The notes: generated by a model not told the origin, from the letters alone. A stretch of DNA of 37,030 nucleotides from Oscillatoriales cyanobacterium M59_W2019_021 (GCA_015295945.1 DVED01000177.1:1-37030), one strand, 5' to 3'; positions 8,024 through 19,891 are shown, numbered from the stretch's first letter. Made by a program: numbers and translations.

Positions 8024-10063
8024 CTAACGACTAACCGCCATTTCGATCGCCCGTTGGAGTTCTTCGAGGCGAATGGGTTTGCTGATATAATCATCCATCC
8101 CCGCCGCTAGGTAGGTTTCTCGATCGCCTTGCATGGCGTTGGCAGTCATGGCAATAATCCGAGGCATTTTAAAATGGGGGTTCTGCGCTTTGAATTCTCC
8201 AGATTGGGCTTTCAGATATTGGGTTGCCGTCAACCCGTCCATCTCCGGCATCTGAATATCCATAAATACCACGTCGTAGGTTTGACGGCGCAAGGCATCG
8301 AGGGCTTCGATGCCGTTGGTGGCTAGATCGGCTTCGTAGCCCATTTTTTTGAGCAAGTGCAATCCCACTTTTTGGTTGACGCGATTGTCTTCGGCTAGCA
8401 AAATCCGCAGCGGGATTGGCGGCAGAGAAAGCGCGAGGGGAGATGGGGAAGGCTCGGGTAGCGATGGCGTCGGCGAATCGATCGCCATTGCCGCCAGGAG
8501 TTGGTAGAGTTGGGAATGATTCACCGGTTTGGTGACGCACGCCGTCACGCCACCGGACAGTCGCTGGCTGGTGGTGGCTGGAGAGTCCATGGGAATTTGC
8601 ATCACCACGGGAAATCGATCGCCCGCGACTTGTCGAATTTGCCGAGCGAGTGTCAGTCCGTCGATGTCGGGCAGTTCTAAGTCGAGAATTGCCACCGCGA
8701 AACCCTTGCCATTCCCCAGTTTTTCGAGAGCTTGCCGACCCGAACGGGCGATTTCGGGCAGCATCCCCCAGGCGCGTATGGGTTCGCTCAAAAAGCGACC
8801 GTTGATTTCGCTGTCATCGACGATTAACACGCGCTGACCCGCCAGAGCGGGCAGCTTGGGGGGACGATCGATCTCGCCTTTCTCAGCCGCCGGAGCGACG
8901 ATCGTAAAGTAAAAGGTCGTCCCTCGACCGACGGTACTTTCCACCCATATTCTCCCGCCCATCATTTCGGTTAATTGCTTGCAAATCACCAACCCCAATC
9001 CCGTTCCTCCATACTGACGGGTGGTGGAAGAATCGACTTGGCTGAAGCGTCGAAACAGGCGATCGAATCGTTCGGTGGGAATGCCGATTCCCGTATCTTT
9101 GACGGCAAATTGCAGTTCGTAAAGTTGGGGAGCGGGATCTTCGGTTTTCTCGGTCGCGGCTCGAGAGGTCACCGAAACGGTCACGTCCCCGGCTTCCGTA
9201 AATTTGACCGCATTCCCGATCAAATTCACCAAAATTTGCCGCAAGCGGGTAGCATCGCCCACCCAAAATCGTGGGGTTTGGGGTTTGATAAAGTACGCCA
9301 GATCCAATTGTTTAGCGGCGGCTTTGGGTGCGAGAAAGGCGATCGATTCTTCCAGGCAGCATTGCAGGTCGAATTCGCGAAACTCGAGGTCTAATTTTCC
9401 CGATTCGATTTTAGAAAAATCGAGAATATCGTTGACGATTGCCAGGAGCATTTCGCTACTGTGGCGGATCGTTTCTACGTAGTCTTGTTGTTGGGGATCG
9501 AGTTGGGTTCCGTTCAACAATCCCGCCATGCCGATAACGGCATTCAGCGGCGTGCGAATTTCGTGACTCATGACCGCCAGAAAATCGCTTTTGGCGCGGT
9601 TGGCGGTTTCGGCATCCCGTTTGGCAATTTCTAAGGCTTGATTTTGCGCTTTGAGTTGTTGTTGGATTCGTTGCAGCCCTACCTGGGTTTTCACCCGCGC
9701 TAACACTTCCTCGACGTTGAAAGGTTTGGTAATATAATCGACACCACCCACGGCAAAGGCTCTGACTTTATCGAGGGGCTCGTCGAGAGCGCTTAAAAAA
9801 ATGACGGGGGTGCTGGCGGTGCGATCAGACGCTTTCAGACGCTGGCAAACTTCGTACCCATCGAGATCCGGCATTTTGATATCGAGCAAAATCAGATCCG
9901 GTGGCTCGGCATTGGCAGCAATCAACGCCTGTTTGCCATTAATGACCCGACGCACGTCGTATCCCTGCTCGCTCAAAATGGCGAAGAGAATATGCAGGTT
10001 AGCCGGCACGTCATCGACGATTAAAATATCGCCTTGAATGGCTTCGGGGGAAGGGTCAGTCAT
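8024..10063 (-). CDS. Hybrid sensor histidine kinase, REC-HisKA-HATPase-REC-REC
   Basis: The 679-residue cytoplasmic protein has no membrane segment. Domains in order: receiver 1 (about 12-128, phospho-acceptor Asp61 in [12 protein letters not shown]), a short coiled coil (131-158), dimerisation/phospho-acceptor helix with SHEIRTP (His167), HATPase with the N box (NLIGNAVKF) and DTGIGIP plus GGTGLGL boxes, receiver 2 (about 410-525, Asp461 in [11 protein letters not shown]), and receiver 3 (about 552-678, Asp602 in [11 protein letters not shown]). All three receivers keep the acceptor Asp. With no sensor domain of its own, it must take its signal from another protein through receiver 1. Its start overlaps the end of the upstream multi-GAF kinase gene by 8 bp, so the two are co-transcribed and probably translationally coupled, and the upstream kinase is the likely partner. 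Confidence 0.92.
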   Translation of the reverse strand: MTDPSPEAIQGDILIVDDVPANLHILFAILSEQGYDVRRVINGKQALIAANAEPPDLILLDIKMPDLDGYEVCQRLKASDRTASTPVIFLSALDEPLDKVRAFAVGGVDYITKPFNVEEVLARVKTQVGLQRIQQQLKAQNQALEIAKRDAETANRAKSDFLAVMSHEIRTPLNAVIGMAGLLNGTQLDPQQQDYVETIRHSSEMLLAIVNDILDFSKIESGKLDLEFREFDLQCCLEESIAFLAPKAAAKQLDLAYFIKPQTPRFWVGDATRLRQILVNLIGNAVKFTEAGDVTVSVTSRAATEKTEDPAPQLYELQFAVKDTGIGIPTERFDRLFRRFSQVDSSTTRQYGGTGLGLVICKQLTEMMGGRIWVESTVGRGTTFYFTIVAPAAEKGEIDRPPKLPALAGQRVLIVDDSEINGRFLSEPIRAWGMLPEIARSGRQALEKLGNGKGFAVAILDLELPDIDGLTLARQIRQVAGDRFPVVMQIPMDSPATTSQRLSGGVTACVTKPVNHSQLYQLLAAMAIDSPTPSLPEPSPSPLALSLPPIPLRILLAEDNRVNQKVGLHLLKKMGYEADLATNGIEALDALRRQTYDVVFMDIQMPEMDGLTATQYLKAQSGEFKAQNPHFKMPRIIAMTANAMQGDRETYLAAGMDDYISKPIRLEELQRAIEMAVSR

Positions 10064-13000
10064 GACTGGGGGGCTGCGTCAGTTCTACAATCCTATCAAA
10101 ACACAAGTGTTCTACCATCCGATCGAGCGCTCGGGCGAGATCGCCATGGTCTTCGGAAATCTGCGAGATCAGTTCCTTGAGGCGTTTTTCTCGAGCGCTC
10201 AGGGCAGCATCTCGCAAGTCGGAAATCCACGATTCCGGCACGATTGCCAAACTTTCCGGCACCAGATCGGTCGAGCAAATATCGTTAGATTGAGGCTCCG
10301 GTGATAGCAAACCCAGATCGTCTTCTTGGTAACGATAGCGCACCCCTAAATGCTTGGCGAGCTTATTAAAGATAGTTTCTTCTCGAAAGGGTTTGCTGAC
10401 AAAATCGTCGCACCCTGCCGATCGTACCACCGATCGATGTTTGTGGAACACACTCGCCGTCAGCGCGACGATCGCCGTTGCCTGACCTTGGAGGGTGGCT
10501 TTAATGGTGCAGGTGGCTTCGTAACCGTCCATGACGGGCATCCGCATATCCATGAAAATTAAATGCGGTTCCCAACTTTCCCAAATCTCGATCGCCGCCC
10601 GTCCGTTTTCGGCTTCGCGCACCTCGAATCCCAACGGAGATAGCAAGTTCACCAACAGCAAGCGGCTTTCCCAGGTATCGTCGGCAATCAAAATCCGATA
10701 GGTGGGTTGACCGGGGGCTAAGCCGACGATCCGCCGATTGTCGGGTCGATCTAGATCGTCGGCTGCTTCGGCTCGATTGGCGGGAATCTCGAACGCAAAA
10801 GTGGTTCCCCGTCCCACTTCGCTATCCACGGTAATTCCGCCCCCCATCAGTTGCACGAATTTTTGGCTGATGGGCAACCCCAATCCCGTTCCTTCTTGCG
10901 ATCGACGTCCCACTTCGGTCTGCACGAAGGCTTCAAACAAACTTTCCAATTCCGCCGCAGCGATCCCCGGTCCGGTATCTTCGACTTCAAAGCAAAGCGT
11001 CATTTGTCCTCGCTCGTGGGTCCTGGGGAGTGGATGGGTTTCCAATGACGCATCACCGAGGGTTGAAGACACGCGCAGCGTGACGCTGCCGATTTCTGTA
11101 AATTTGAGTGCGTTGGACAGCAAGTTTAACAAAACCTGGCGCAGTTTGTTCTCGTCCCCCCGCACCCATTGCGGCACGTCTGGCGTCCAGTCGAAAATCA
11201 GCTGCAACCCTTTCGTTTTGGCTTTGAGCCGCAACATTTCTTCCAAACTTTGCAGAAGGCGGTACAGATCGAAATTTTTTTCGTTGAGGACGATTTGACC
11301 CGCCTCGATTTTGGACATTTCTAAAACGTTATTGAGCAACCCTAGCAAATGCTCCCCACTGCGACCGATAATGCCTAAATAATCCTGATGTTGCGGGCTT
11401 AAGGAGATATCTCGAGCTAACAGTTGCGTAAAGCCTAAAATCGCGTTGAGGGGCGTGCGCAGTTCGTGGCTCATGTTGGCTAAAAATTCGCTTTTGGCGC
11501 GGTTGGCGGCATCGGCATTTTCCTTGGCTGCTTGAAGTTGTACCAGGAGCTCTGCCTGCTGCACGGCGACGCCCAATTGATTGCTCACTTGAGAGAGCAA
11601 GTTAATTTCGCCACTTTCCCAATGACGGGTGTGGGAATTTTGATACGCGCCCAGCAATCCCCACAACGTCTCCCCGACGAAGACGGGAACCAAGCAGTAG
11701 GCTTTGACTTGAAATCGCTCTAGGAGTTCGATGTGGCATTGCGTGTAATCCATTTGATAAATGTCTTCTACGACAATGTGTTCGTGATTGCGGTATCGAC
11801 CGCCTTGGGTTTGTTGCAGGTATGTATCGAGCCACAGGGTTTGCATTCCCGGCGTCACCAGTGCCAGCCAGCCTTCTCCCACGGACTCGGACACGAAATT
11901 GCCGCTCCAATCTGGGTTGAAGCGGTAGATCACCACCCGATCGCATTGAAGGATTTCTCGCACTTCTTCGGTGGTGGCGGTGAAGATGGTGTTGATATCC
12001 AGGGTTTGGCGGGTGCGTTCGATGGCGCGGGCTAAGGCGCGGGCTTGTTCGGCAGCTTGGGCTTGCTGTCGAGCTTGGGCTTGCAGCACGTCTAAATATT
12101 CCGACTGTTGCAGTGCCACGCCTAATTGGGCGGCAATTTGCATTAGCAATTTGATTTCTCTGTCTTCCCACGGTCTCGGCTGGCTGTGTTGAAAGGCAGA
12201 AAGCATCCCCCACAGTCGATCGCCTTTAAACAGCGCCACCGCCGCGAAGGATCTCACCCCAAAGTCTTCCAGGGCTTGGATGTGGCACTCTTCAAATCCG
12301 GAACGATAGATATCGTCGCTGACACACGGTTGGTTGTCTCGCAATTTCCCACCTTGGTGTTCCTGCAAGTAGGGATCTTCCCAACTGCTGCCCACCAGTT
12401 TGGGATATCCTGCCGCTTCCGACTCGAAAATAAAATCGCCGAAGTAGTCGTCGCGGAATTTGTAGATGGTAATGCGATCGACCCCCAGTAGTTGGCGCAC
12501 TTCCGTGGCGGCCGTTTGGAAAATGGTGTCGAGATCTAAGGTTTGGCGAATTTTATCGACTACCTGAGCCATGGCTCGCTCTCGTTCGGCTTCTTTAGCG
12601 AGGTCGTCGGCTCGTTGTTGCAGTTGGGCTTCTAAAGTGGTTTGCAATTGAGCCGATCGTTTTTGGGCTTGTCCCAAGGATTCGGCTTGTTGGATGGCAA
12701 CCCCCAGTTGTGCGCCGATCTGCACTAGGAAATTGACTTCTGCCTCTTGCCAGTGTCGCGTGCTGGCGTTTTGAAAGGCTGCCAGGAGTCCCCATAAGCG
12801 TTTGCCTTTATAAATGGCAACGATCGCGTAAGCTTTCGCCTGATATTGTTCCAATGCTTGCACGTAACAGGGGGAAAATCCCGCGTCGTGGATGTTGTCG
12901 CAAACCCGAAAAACCCGACCTCGTACGAATTCTCCACCTTGGGTGTCTTGGAGGTACGTATCGGGAATGGGGGCATAGGCGAGGGATTTTAAGCTGCAAT

Positions 13001-13922
13001 CGCTGAGGTTACGACGCAGGTTGCCCTCGAGAAATTGCGCTTCGACTAGGGGTCGCCACCCCTCGGCAACGGACTCGACTAAAATTTCGCCGCTCCAATC
13101 GGCGTTAAAGCGATAGATGACGACCCGGTCGGTCCCGAGCAGTTGCCGCGCTTCTTGGGTCGCCGTGGTGAAAATCGTACTCAGATCGAGCGATCGGCGG
13201 ATTTTGTCGATAATGGCGGCGATCGCTTTTTCTCGTCCTACGGCTTGCGCCACCGCTTGCGTCAACTGTTGGGATTGATCGCGCAGTTGCGCCACTAACT
13301 CGGCTTGTTGCAGCGCCACCCCCAAATGGGTGGCAATTTGACGGACGAATTCGATTTCGCTCTCCTGCCATTGCCGAGGTTGCGAACATTGGTGAATGCA
13401 CAGCAGCCCCCACAGCCGATCGCCCTGAAGCAGGGAAACGACCAAATTGGCACGCACTTGAAACCGATCCAGGGTATCCAAATAACAGGGTTCTAAGTTC
13501 GCCGTGCGGATGTCGGTAAAAGCGGCAATATGCCCGAGGCGATATTCCTTCGCGTACTTCTCGCCGAAGCAGCGATCTTCGATCGGTACTGCCAAAGCGG
13601 AGGTAAAGGGCGATAAGACGGCTTCGGCGACGATTTCCCCGGATAAATAGTTCGCTCCGGGGTCGAAGCGGTAAATCGCCACCCGATCGGCGTCGAGCAG
13701 TTGTCGCACTTGGGTCACTGTCGATTGAAAAATGCTCTCGAGATCCAAAGATTCCCGAATTTTGGTGACGACGGCAAACAGGGCTTGGTGTTGCGCGATG
13801 GCAGGAGGTTGCGAGCCCAGTTGCGCTTCGAGTTGGGCGACCCGCGCTCTCAACCGTTCTAGCTCGGATTGCACGGATCGATCGGCGATCGCATCTACGG
13901 AGATCTCGTGGGACTCGGACAT
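10056..13922 (-). CDS. Cyanobacteriochrome-type hybrid kinase: four GAF domains, HisKA-HATPase, receiver
   Basis: The 1288-residue soluble protein has four tandem phytochrome-like GAF domains (about 48-208, 240-412, 455-608, 632-792) joined by coiled-coil linkers, then HisKA (SHELRTP, His819), HATPase (N box 932-941, GTGLGL 1011-1016), a receiver (Asp1125 in FMDMRMP) and a C-terminal helical tail. Each GAF keeps a Cys at the bilin-attachment position: Cys146-Tyr, Cys352-Tyr, Cys546-His and Cys729-His. GAF1 also has DRCF at 116-119, matching the DXCF second-cysteine motif of blue/green photoreceptors. GAF3 (WED, 514-516) and GAF4 (WLD, 697-699, then TYLQQTQGG) have the W-x-D pattern of red/green cyanobacteriochromes. 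GAF2 lacks that Trp. These motifs make several GAFs likely to bind phycocyanobilin; actual colours are inference. The gene is divergent from psaL and overlaps the next kinase gene by 8 bp. Confidence 0.9.
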   Translation of the reverse strand: MSESHEISVDAIADRSVQSELERLRARVAQLEAQLGSQPPAIAQHQALFAVVTKIRESLDLESIFQSTVTQVRQLLDADRVAIYRFDPGANYLSGEIVAEAVLSPFTSALAVPIEDRCFGEKYAKEYRLGHIAAFTDIRTANLEPCYLDTLDRFQVRANLVVSLLQGDRLWGLLCIHQCSQPRQWQESEIEFVRQIATHLGVALQQAELVAQLRDQSQQLTQAVAQAVGREKAIAAIIDKIRRSLDLSTIFTTATQEARQLLGTDRVVIYRFNADWSGEILVESVAEGWRPLVEAQFLEGNLRRNLSDCSLKSLAYAPIPDTYLQDTQGGEFVRGRVFRVCDNIHDAGFSPCYVQALEQYQAKAYAIVAIYKGKRLWGLLAAFQNASTRHWQEAEVNFLVQIGAQLGVAIQQAESLGQAQKRSAQLQTTLEAQLQQRADDLAKEAERERAMAQVVDKIRQTLDLDTIFQTAATEVRQLLGVDRITIYKFRDDYFGDFIFESEAAGYPKLVGSSWEDPYLQEHQGGKLRDNQPCVSDDIYRSGFEECHIQALEDFGVRSFAAVALFKGDRLWGMLSAFQHSQPRPWEDREIKLLMQIAAQLGVALQQSEYLDVLQAQARQQAQAAEQARALARAIERTRQTLDINTIFTATTEEVREILQCDRVVIYRFNPDWSGNFVSESVGEGWLALVTPGMQTLWLDTYLQQTQGGRYRNHEHIVVEDIYQMDYTQCHIELLERFQVKAYCLVPVFVGETLWGLLGAYQNSHTRHWESGEINLLSQVSNQLGVAVQQAELLVQLQAAKENADAANRAKSEFLANMSHELRTPLNAILGFTQLLARDISLSPQHQDYLGIIGRSGEHLLGLLNNVLEMSKIEAGQIVLNEKNFDLYRLLQSLEEMLRLKAKTKGLQLIFDWTPDVPQWVRGDENKLRQVLLNLLSNALKFTEIGSVTLRVSSTLGDASLETHPLPRTHERGQMTLCFEVEDTGPGIAAAELESLFEAFVQTEVGRRSQEGTGLGLPISQKFVQLMGGGITVDSEVGRGTTFAFEIPANRAEAADDLDRPDNRRIVGLAPGQPTYRILIADDTWESRLLLVNLLSPLGFEVREAENGRAAIEIWESWEPHLIFMDMRMPVMDGYEATCTIKATLQGQATAIVALTASVFHKHRSVVRSAGCDDFVSKPFREETIFNKLAKHLGVRYRYQEDDLGLLSPEPQSNDICSTDLVPESLAIVPESWISDLRDAALSAREKRLKELISQISEDHGDLARALDRMVEHLCFDRIVELTQPPSHD

Positions 13923-14075
13923 CAGCTCGAACCTATAGAAAAAATGGGATATTTATTAATTTTTGTTAATAAAAATGGCTTTAAGTTAAATGCACCGATA
14001 ACTTCTATTGTAGGCAGAATGCCAACTGAGCGTCTACTTGCAGCCAAATCGGGCAAAAATCCGGCGATCGGACAT

Positions 14076-14134
14076 GAACTTTTTTAAAGTTCCCTGGCGA
14101 TTCTGGGACTAAGCTACCCCCACTTGCCTAAAAT
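14076..14134 (+). promoter_or_regulatory. Probable psaL control region
   Basis: The 257-bp divergent spacer before psaL contains a 7-bp inverted repeat (GAACTTT 14076-14082, AAAGTTC 14086-14092) and a TAAAAT at 14129-14134 that could be a -10 box. No good -35 lies at the usual spacing, so the promoter may depend on an activator. AAAGGAGAA at about 14165-14173 is a strong ribosome binding site for psaL. Confidence 0.35.
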
Positions 14135-14179
14135 GTTAGCTTAAGGTCTTTTAAAAACTTTAAGAAAGGAGAAACCAGC

Positions 14180-14659
14180 ATGGCAAATCCGACCGATACG
14201 GGTTTGGTGCAACCGTACAACGGCGATCCCTTCACCGGGCATCTTTCCACCCCAATCAGCGATTCTGCCTTTACAAAGGCTTTTATTGGTAATTTACCGG
14301 CTTATCGCACCGGGTTGTCTCCCATCCTCCGAGGTTTGGAAGTGGGCATGGCTCACGGCTACTTTATTATCGGTCCTTGGGTCAAACTGGGTCCCTTACG
14401 CGATTCCGACTTTGCCGCCCTGGGCGGATTAATTTCCGGCTCGACTTTGCTGTTAATTGCCACCATTTGTTTGGCTGCCTACGGAATTGTTTCCTTCCAA
14501 GGATCTGCCAAAAGCGATGATTCCCTCCAAAGCTCGGAAGGCTGGAGCCAATTCACCGCAGGCTTCTTTATCGGCGGCATGGGCGGGGCATTTTTCGCCT
14601 TCTTCTTGCTGCAAAATATTACAGTTGTCGATTCGATCTTCAAGGGTTTGGTCAACTAA
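14180..14659 (+). CDS. psaL: Photosystem I subunit XI (PsaL)
   Basis: The 159-residue protein matches PsaL over its length: [24 protein letters not shown] at the stromal N-terminus, [40 protein letters not shown] in the conserved chlorophyll-binding loop, and hydrophobic helices at about 79-103 and 122-145. PsaL sits at the centre of the photosystem I trimer (or tetramer) and is needed for oligomerisation. A strong AAAGGAG ribosome binding site precedes the ATG. psaI follows after 61 bp, in the usual cyanobacterial psaL-psaI pairing, and the two share the terminator after psaI. Confidence 0.97.
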   Translation: MANPTDTGLVQPYNGDPFTGHLSTPISDSAFTKAFIGNLPAYRTGLSPILRGLEVGMAHGYFIIGPWVKLGPLRDSDFAALGGLISGSTLLLIATICLAAYGIVSFQGSAKSDDSLQSSEGWSQFTAGFFIGGMGGAFFAFFLLQNITVVDSIFKGLVN

Positions 14660-14720
14660 AAGCCTTTCGATCAAACCCTCAAAACATTGTATTTTGAACT
14701 TAGATTAAGGAGAATTTCCC

Positions 14721-14837
14721 ATGGGCGGTGACTTCGCAGCTTCCTTTTTACCTGGAATTATGATTCCTCTGACCTGCTGGTTAATGCCAGTGGTGGTCAT
14801 GGGTCTTCTATTTATCCATATCGAATCAGAAGCATAG
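14721..14837 (+). CDS. psaI: Photosystem I subunit VIII (PsaI)
   Basis: This 38-residue gene translates as [16 protein letters not shown] followed by a single membrane helix ([18 protein letters not shown]) and the end ESEA. The AASFLP and CWLMPxVVMGLLF blocks are the PsaI signature. PsaI is a one-helix subunit packed against PsaL and stabilises the trimerisation domain. TAAGGAGAA seven bases before the ATG is a strong ribosome binding site. Its size and position directly after psaL support the call. Confidence 0.95.
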   Translation: MGGDFAASFLPGIMIPLTCWLMPVVVMGLLFIHIESEA

Positions 14838-14880
14838 ATTCGGAAGTCTAAAGGTTTGAGTTAACCTTTAGCCTTCTGTC

Positions 14881-14917
14881 ATAACCCCCCTGTCAAACAG
14901 TGGGGTTATTTGTTTTG
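14881..14917 (+). terminator. Rho-independent terminator after psaL-psaI
   Basis: ATAACCCC (14881-14888) pairs with GGGGTTAT (14902-14909), and inside it CTGT pairs with ACAG around a CAA loop. A T-rich tail (TTTGTTTT) follows. A smaller hairpin (CTAAAGGT 14848-14855, ACCTTTAG 14864-14871) sits between the psaI stop and this terminator. Confidence 0.8.
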
Positions 14918-14948
14918 TGTTTTTGGGCAACTCTAGAAAACCTCAGTA

Positions 14949-15056
14949 CGGGATAACACAGTTTTTGGCGAAGGCGAGCTTTCTCGAGCCGGGGGAGTCC
15001 CGGTGAGATGCGATGACTGTCCTAACCGGAATGGCGACTGCGAGACTTCTGTCCCG
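14949..15056. ncRNA. Candidate structured RNA element between psaI and psaB (unidentified)
   Basis: A GC-rich 108-base block stands out in an otherwise AT-rich spacer. CGGGA (14949-14953) and CAG (14959-14961) can pair with CTG-TCCCG (15049-15056), closing the whole block. Inside are GGCGAG/CTC-GA-GCC (14973-14978 with 14983-14990) and CCGGG/CCCGG (14989-14993 with 14999-15003); these two overlap at 14989-14990, so the ends compete. Read on plus, the hairpin plus T-run at 15075-15106 could end a transcript. No coding frame or Rfam family is recognised. It could also be a dispersed non-autonomous repeat. The strand is undecided. Confidence 0.35.
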
Positions 15057-15071
15057 CCAAAATCTCGATAT

Positions 15072-15106
15072 AAAAAAAAGTCCCTGCCTTCAGGCAGGGA
15101 CTTTTT
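15072..15106 (-). terminator. Strong terminator after psaA-psaB, usable in both directions
   Basis: AGTCCCTGCCT (15079-15089) pairs with AGGCAGGGACT (15092-15102). The minus strand then has eight T in a row (plus-strand A at 15072-15079) and the plus strand five T. It lies 29 bases past the psaB stop, so it ends the psaA-psaB transcript and may also end any plus-strand transcript from the psaI side. Confidence 0.88.
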
Positions 15107-15134
15107 GACGTTAATTACCTAACTCGCGGTAAGA

Positions 15135-17348
15135 TCAACCGAACTTACCAGCCGTCGAGGCAATTAGGAAGGCTGCGTAGGTGAAGACATAGCCCACTGC
15201 GAAGTGAACCACACCCACCAAACGAGCTTGAACGATGGAGAGAGCCACCGGCTTGTCCTTCCAACGAACCAGGTTCGCCAGAGGAGTGCGCTCGTGCGCC
15301 CAAACCAAGGTTTCGATCAACTCTTGCCAGTAACCCCGCCAAGAGATGAGGAACATGAAGCTCAATGCCCAAACAAAGTGAGCGCCGAGGAAGATCCATG
15401 CCCAGATGGACAGATTGTTCACACCGTAGGGATTGTAACCATTGATTAACTGAGCCGAGTTCAGCCACAGATAATCGCGGAACCAACCCATCAGGTGAGT
15501 GGAAGACTCGTTAAATTGAGCCACGTTACCTTGCCAGACAGCCAGGTGTTTCCAGTGCCAGTAGAAGGTCAACCAACCCAGGGTGTTGAGCATCCAGAAG
15601 GTAGCCAGGTAAACGGAATCCCAAGCTGAGATATCGCAAGTACCGCCACGACCGGGACCGTCGCAAGGGAACGCGAAACCGAAGTCTTTTTTATCGGGCA
15701 TCAGTTTGGAACCGCGAGCGTCCAACGCACCTTTGACCAAGATCAAGGTGGTGGTGTGCAGACCCAAGGCGATCGCGTGGTGAACCAAGAAGTCGCCAGG
15801 ACCGATGGTCAAGAACAGAGAGTTAGCTCCGCTGTTAATAGCATCCAGCCAGCCGGGGAGCCAGACATTCCCGTGGTTCGGGAACGCAGTCGTCGCCACG
15901 CTGTCGGGATTGGAAAGCAACACGTCAAAGCCATAGAGAGCTTTACCGTGAGCCGCTTGAATCCACTGAGCGAACACGGGTTCGATCAGGATTTGCTTTT
16001 CGGGAGTTCCGAAAGCCACCACAACGTCGTTGTGGACGTACAGACCCAAGGTATGGAAGCCCAAGAATAAGGACACCCAGCTTAGGTGAGAGATAATCGC
16101 TTCTTTGTGATCCAGAACCCGAGCTAGAACGTTGTTCTTGTTGGCTTCGGGATCGTAGTCGCGGACGAGGAAGATCGCGCCGTGAGCGAACGCTCCCAGC
16201 ATGATGAATCCAGCAATGTACTGGTGGTGAGTGTACAGCGCTGCCATAGTCGTGTAGTCCTTCGCGATGAAGGCATACGGAGGCATCGAGTACATATGCT
16301 GGGCAACCAAGGAAGTGACTACACCCAAGGCAGCCAAGTGCCATCCCAACTGGAAGTGCAGGGAGTTGTTATAGGTGTCGTACATCCCTTTGTGACCTTC
16401 GCCCAATTTGCCCGAAGGGGGACGGTGAGCGTCCATGATTTCCTTCATGCTGTGGCCGATACCGAAGTTGGTTCGGTACATGTGACCGGCAACGATGAAG
16501 AGAACCGCGATCGCCAAATGGTGATGCGCCATGTCCGTCAGCCACAAAGACTCGGTTTGGGGATGGAAACCACCCAAGAAGGTGAGAATCGCCGTTCCCG
16601 CGCCTTCCGAAGTCCCGAAGACGTGGCTCGCCGTATCCGGATTTTGAGCGTAAACGCCCCAGTTTCCGGTAAAGAAGGGAGCCAAACCTGCCGGGTGCGG
16701 TGCGACACTGAGGAAGTTATCCCAACCGACGTGCTGTCCCCGAGATTCGGGAATGGCGACGTGGACTAAGTGACCCGTCCAAGCGAGGGAGCTGACCCCA
16801 AACAGACCCGCCAAGTGGTGGTTCAAGCGAGATTCCGCATTTTTGAACCAAGAGAGGCTGGGACGGTATTTGGGTTGCAGGTGTAACCAACCGGCAAACA
16901 GCATCAAGGAAGCCAAAATCAAGAGGAAAATGGAACCCTGATACAGCTCGCTATTGGTCCGCATCCCGATGGTGTACCACCAGTGGTAAACCCCGGAATA
17001 GCAGATGTCTACTGGGCTAGTCGCGCCAGCTTGGGTAAACGCATCGACTGCGCCTTTCCCGAATTGGGGGTCCCAAATCGCGTGGGCGATGGGACGGACG
17101 TTCAGGGGATCTTTAATCCACTGCTCGAAATTGCCTTGCCAAGCAACGTGGAACAGATTGCCGGAAGTCCACAGGAAGATGATCGCCAGGTGACCGAAGT
17201 GAGAAGCAAAAATCTTTTGATAAAGATTTTCCTCCGTCATGCCATCGTGGCTTTCAAAATCGTGAGCGGTGGCAATCCCGTACCAGATCCGCCGCGTGGT
17301 CGGATCTTGAGCCAGGTCTTGGCTAAATTTTGGGAATTTAGTTGCCAT
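15135..17348 (-). CDS. psaB: Photosystem I P700 apoprotein A2 (PsaB)
   Basis: The 737-residue membrane protein is full length for PsaB. With PsaA it forms the photosystem I core that holds P700, A0, A1 and the FX cluster. The FX-binding loop [18 protein letters not shown] has both cysteines. Eleven hydrophobic segments are expected and the antenna-helix histidines are plentiful (for example [21 protein letters not shown]). The N-terminus [21 protein letters not shown] is typical. The gene begins 25 bp after psaA, within the classical psaA-psaB operon, and is followed by a strong terminator. Confidence 0.98.
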   Translation of the reverse strand: MATKFPKFSQDLAQDPTTRRIWYGIATAHDFESHDGMTEENLYQKIFASHFGHLAIIFLWTSGNLFHVAWQGNFEQWIKDPLNVRPIAHAIWDPQFGKGAVDAFTQAGATSPVDICYSGVYHWWYTIGMRTNSELYQGSIFLLILASLMLFAGWLHLQPKYRPSLSWFKNAESRLNHHLAGLFGVSSLAWTGHLVHVAIPESRGQHVGWDNFLSVAPHPAGLAPFFTGNWGVYAQNPDTASHVFGTSEGAGTAILTFLGGFHPQTESLWLTDMAHHHLAIAVLFIVAGHMYRTNFGIGHSMKEIMDAHRPPSGKLGEGHKGMYDTYNNSLHFQLGWHLAALGVVTSLVAQHMYSMPPYAFIAKDYTTMAALYTHHQYIAGFIMLGAFAHGAIFLVRDYDPEANKNNVLARVLDHKEAIISHLSWVSLFLGFHTLGLYVHNDVVVAFGTPEKQILIEPVFAQWIQAAHGKALYGFDVLLSNPDSVATTAFPNHGNVWLPGWLDAINSGANSLFLTIGPGDFLVHHAIALGLHTTTLILVKGALDARGSKLMPDKKDFGFAFPCDGPGRGGTCDISAWDSVYLATFWMLNTLGWLTFYWHWKHLAVWQGNVAQFNESSTHLMGWFRDYLWLNSAQLINGYNPYGVNNLSIWAWIFLGAHFVWALSFMFLISWRGYWQELIETLVWAHERTPLANLVRWKDKPVALSIVQARLVGVVHFAVGYVFTYAAFLIASTAGKFG

Positions 17349-17373
17349 AAGTTCTAACTAGTCCTCCTCGCTA

Positions 17374-19629
17374 TCATCCTACTGTAATGATCCGTGCCAG
17401 GAAGAATGCCCAAGTAACGGTAATACTTCCAAGGAGGTAGTGCGCCAAGCCGACAGCACGACCTTGAGTAATGCTCAAAGCGCGAGGCTGAATAGCTGGG
17501 GCAACCTTCAGTTTGTTGTGAGCCCACACGATGGACTCGATCAGTTCTTGCCAGTAGCCGCGACCGCTGAACAGGAACATGAGGCTGAATGCGAAGATGA
17601 AGTGACCGGCTAAGAACATCAAACCGTATGCAGACAGAGCCGATCCGTAGGAGGTGATCACCTGAGACGCTTGCGCCCACAGGAAGTCGCGCAACCACCC
17701 ATTGATGGTAATGGCGCTCTGAGCGAAGTTGCCATTGGTAATGTGCGAAACCGTACCATCTGGCGAAACCGTTCCCCACACATCCGATTGCATCTTCCAG
17801 CTAAAGTGGAAAATGACTACGGAGATGCAGTTGTACATCCAGAACAGACCGAGGAAAACGTGGTCCCAAGCCGAAACTTGGCAAGTACCACCGCGTCCGG
17901 GTCCGTCGCAGGGGAAGCGGAAACCTAATTCGCTCTTGTCGGGAATCAGGCGAGAGTTGCGGGCGTAGAGAACGCCCTTGAGCAGAATGAGAACGGTGAC
18001 GTGAATGGTGAACGCATGAATGTGATGCACCATAAAGTCTGCCGTACCCAGTGCGATCGGCATCATGGCAACCTTACCGCCGACGGCAACGACATCGCCG
18101 CCAAAGGCAGGGCTAACGCTAGCTAAAGCATGGGGAGCCGTAGTTCCCGGTGCGGCTGCGTTGATGTGTTGTACCCATTGGGCAAACACGGGTTGTAGTT
18201 GAATTCCGGTGTCGGAGAACATATCTTGGGGACGACCGAACGCACGCATGGTGTCGTTGTGGACGTACAGACCGAAGCTGTGGAAACCCAAGAAGATGCA
18301 GACCCAGTTTAAATGGGAGATGATAGCATCCCGGTGACGGATGACCCGATCAAGCAGGTTGTTGACGTTTTTCGCCGGATCGTAATCGCGCACCATGAAG
18401 ATCGCCCCGTGAGCGCCAGCACCGACAACTAGAAATCCGCCAATCCACATATGGTGTGTAAAGAGGGACAATTGAGTCGGATAGTCCGTCGCGATATAGG
18501 GGTAAGGGGGCATGGCATACATGTGGTGAGCCACAATTAGGGTCAAAGAACCCAGCAATGCTAGGTTAATTGCTAATTGAGCGTGCCACGATGTGGTCAG
18601 GATTTCGTAGAGACCCTTGTGACCCTCTCCAGTGAAAGGACCTTTGTGGGCTTCTAAGATTTCCTTCATACTGTGACCGATACCCCAGTTGGTACGGTAC
18701 ATATGACCGGCGATGATGAATAACACCGCGATCGCCAAGTGGTGGTGGGCGGTATCCGAGAGCCACAATCCTCCGGTTTGCGGATTTAAGCCGCCTTTGA
18801 AGGTGAGGAAATCGGAATAGACTCCCCAGTTCAAGGTGAAGAACGGCTTGATTCCTTCTGCAAAGCTGGGATACAACTCTGCCATCTTGCTCGAATCCAA
18901 AATGAATTCGTGCGGCAAAGGAATATCTTTGGGTGCGACCCCAGCATCGAGCAGTTTGTTAACCGGAAGGGAGACGTGGATCTGGTGTCCAGCCCAACCT
19001 AGGGAACCGCAACCGAGCAACACGGCTAAGTGGTGGTTCATCATGGATTCCACGTTTTGGAACCACTCGAGCTTGGGAGCTTTTTTGTGGTAGTGGAACC
19101 AGCCGGCAAACAGCATCAAGCCAGCCATCACCAATCCACCGATGGCAGTGCAGTAAAGCTGGTAGCTGTTGGTAAAGCCGGAAGCCCGCCACAGTTGGAA
19201 CAGTCCAGAGGTGATCTGGATGCCGTGGAAGCCACCGCCAACATCGCCATTCAAAATTTCTTGACCCACGATCGGCCAGACAACCTGAGCGCTGGGTTTG
19301 ATGCCAGTGGGGTTGCTCAGCCAAGCTTCGTAGTTGGAAAAGCGCGCGCCGTGGAAGTACGCGCCACTCAACCACACGAAGACGACGGCTAAATGACCGA
19401 AGTGAGCGCTAAAGATTTTGCGCGAGATATCCTCTAAGTCACTGGTTTGACTATCAAAATCGTGAGCGTCGGCATGAAGATCCCAAATCCAGGTTGTGGT
19501 TTTGGGCCCTTTTGACAGAGTCCGGCTGAAGTGACCGGGCTTACCCCACTTCTCAAAGGAAGTCGGCACCGGATCGGAATCCACCGAGACTTTGACTTTT
19601 GCCTCCCGCTCTGGGGGACTAATCGTCAT
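17374..19629 (-). CDS. psaA: Photosystem I P700 apoprotein A1 (PsaA)
   Basis: The 751-residue protein matches PsaA from the start ([20 protein letters not shown]) to the end ([15 protein letters not shown]). It is the other half of the P700 core dimer; its FX loop [18 protein letters not shown] supplies two of the four cysteine ligands. The region before the ATG has GAGAGAGGAGAAACTC, a strong ribosome binding site. A consensus sigma-70 promoter is seen about 255 bp upstream, giving a long leader. Psa core genes are usually repressed in high light through this leader region, but no regulator site is proven here. Confidence 0.98.
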   Translation of the reverse strand: MTISPPEREAKVKVSVDSDPVPTSFEKWGKPGHFSRTLSKGPKTTTWIWDLHADAHDFDSQTSDLEDISRKIFSAHFGHLAVVFVWLSGAYFHGARFSNYEAWLSNPTGIKPSAQVVWPIVGQEILNGDVGGGFHGIQITSGLFQLWRASGFTNSYQLYCTAIGGLVMAGLMLFAGWFHYHKKAPKLEWFQNVESMMNHHLAVLLGCGSLGWAGHQIHVSLPVNKLLDAGVAPKDIPLPHEFILDSSKMAELYPSFAEGIKPFFTLNWGVYSDFLTFKGGLNPQTGGLWLSDTAHHHLAIAVLFIIAGHMYRTNWGIGHSMKEILEAHKGPFTGEGHKGLYEILTTSWHAQLAINLALLGSLTLIVAHHMYAMPPYPYIATDYPTQLSLFTHHMWIGGFLVVGAGAHGAIFMVRDYDPAKNVNNLLDRVIRHRDAIISHLNWVCIFLGFHSFGLYVHNDTMRAFGRPQDMFSDTGIQLQPVFAQWVQHINAAAPGTTAPHALASVSPAFGGDVVAVGGKVAMMPIALGTADFMVHHIHAFTIHVTVLILLKGVLYARNSRLIPDKSELGFRFPCDGPGRGGTCQVSAWDHVFLGLFWMYNCISVVIFHFSWKMQSDVWGTVSPDGTVSHITNGNFAQSAITINGWLRDFLWAQASQVITSYGSALSAYGLMFLAGHFIFAFSLMFLFSGRGYWQELIESIVWAHNKLKVAPAIQPRALSITQGRAVGLAHYLLGSITVTWAFFLARIITVG

Positions 19630-19891
19630 TGAGTTTCTCCTCTCTCTGTATTTGAAATGAGGAATGAATACACCCTCGACATCGCGCTCGGATTTGAATT
19701 TTCCTCCCCGCTAACCGCTAGATTACCCGTTTGGGAAATTCCTTTTGAGTGATTTCCACGTCGTAACTTCCTAACGTTTGTTTGTTTTAGGTGGGCTTTT
19801 GCTGAGAGAGGAAATATTTCTTAGCGAATCTCAATCTCGATGGGTTGAAACTCGCCTCTCCCGAACGTCGTGCTATGAGAGCTCGTCTGTT

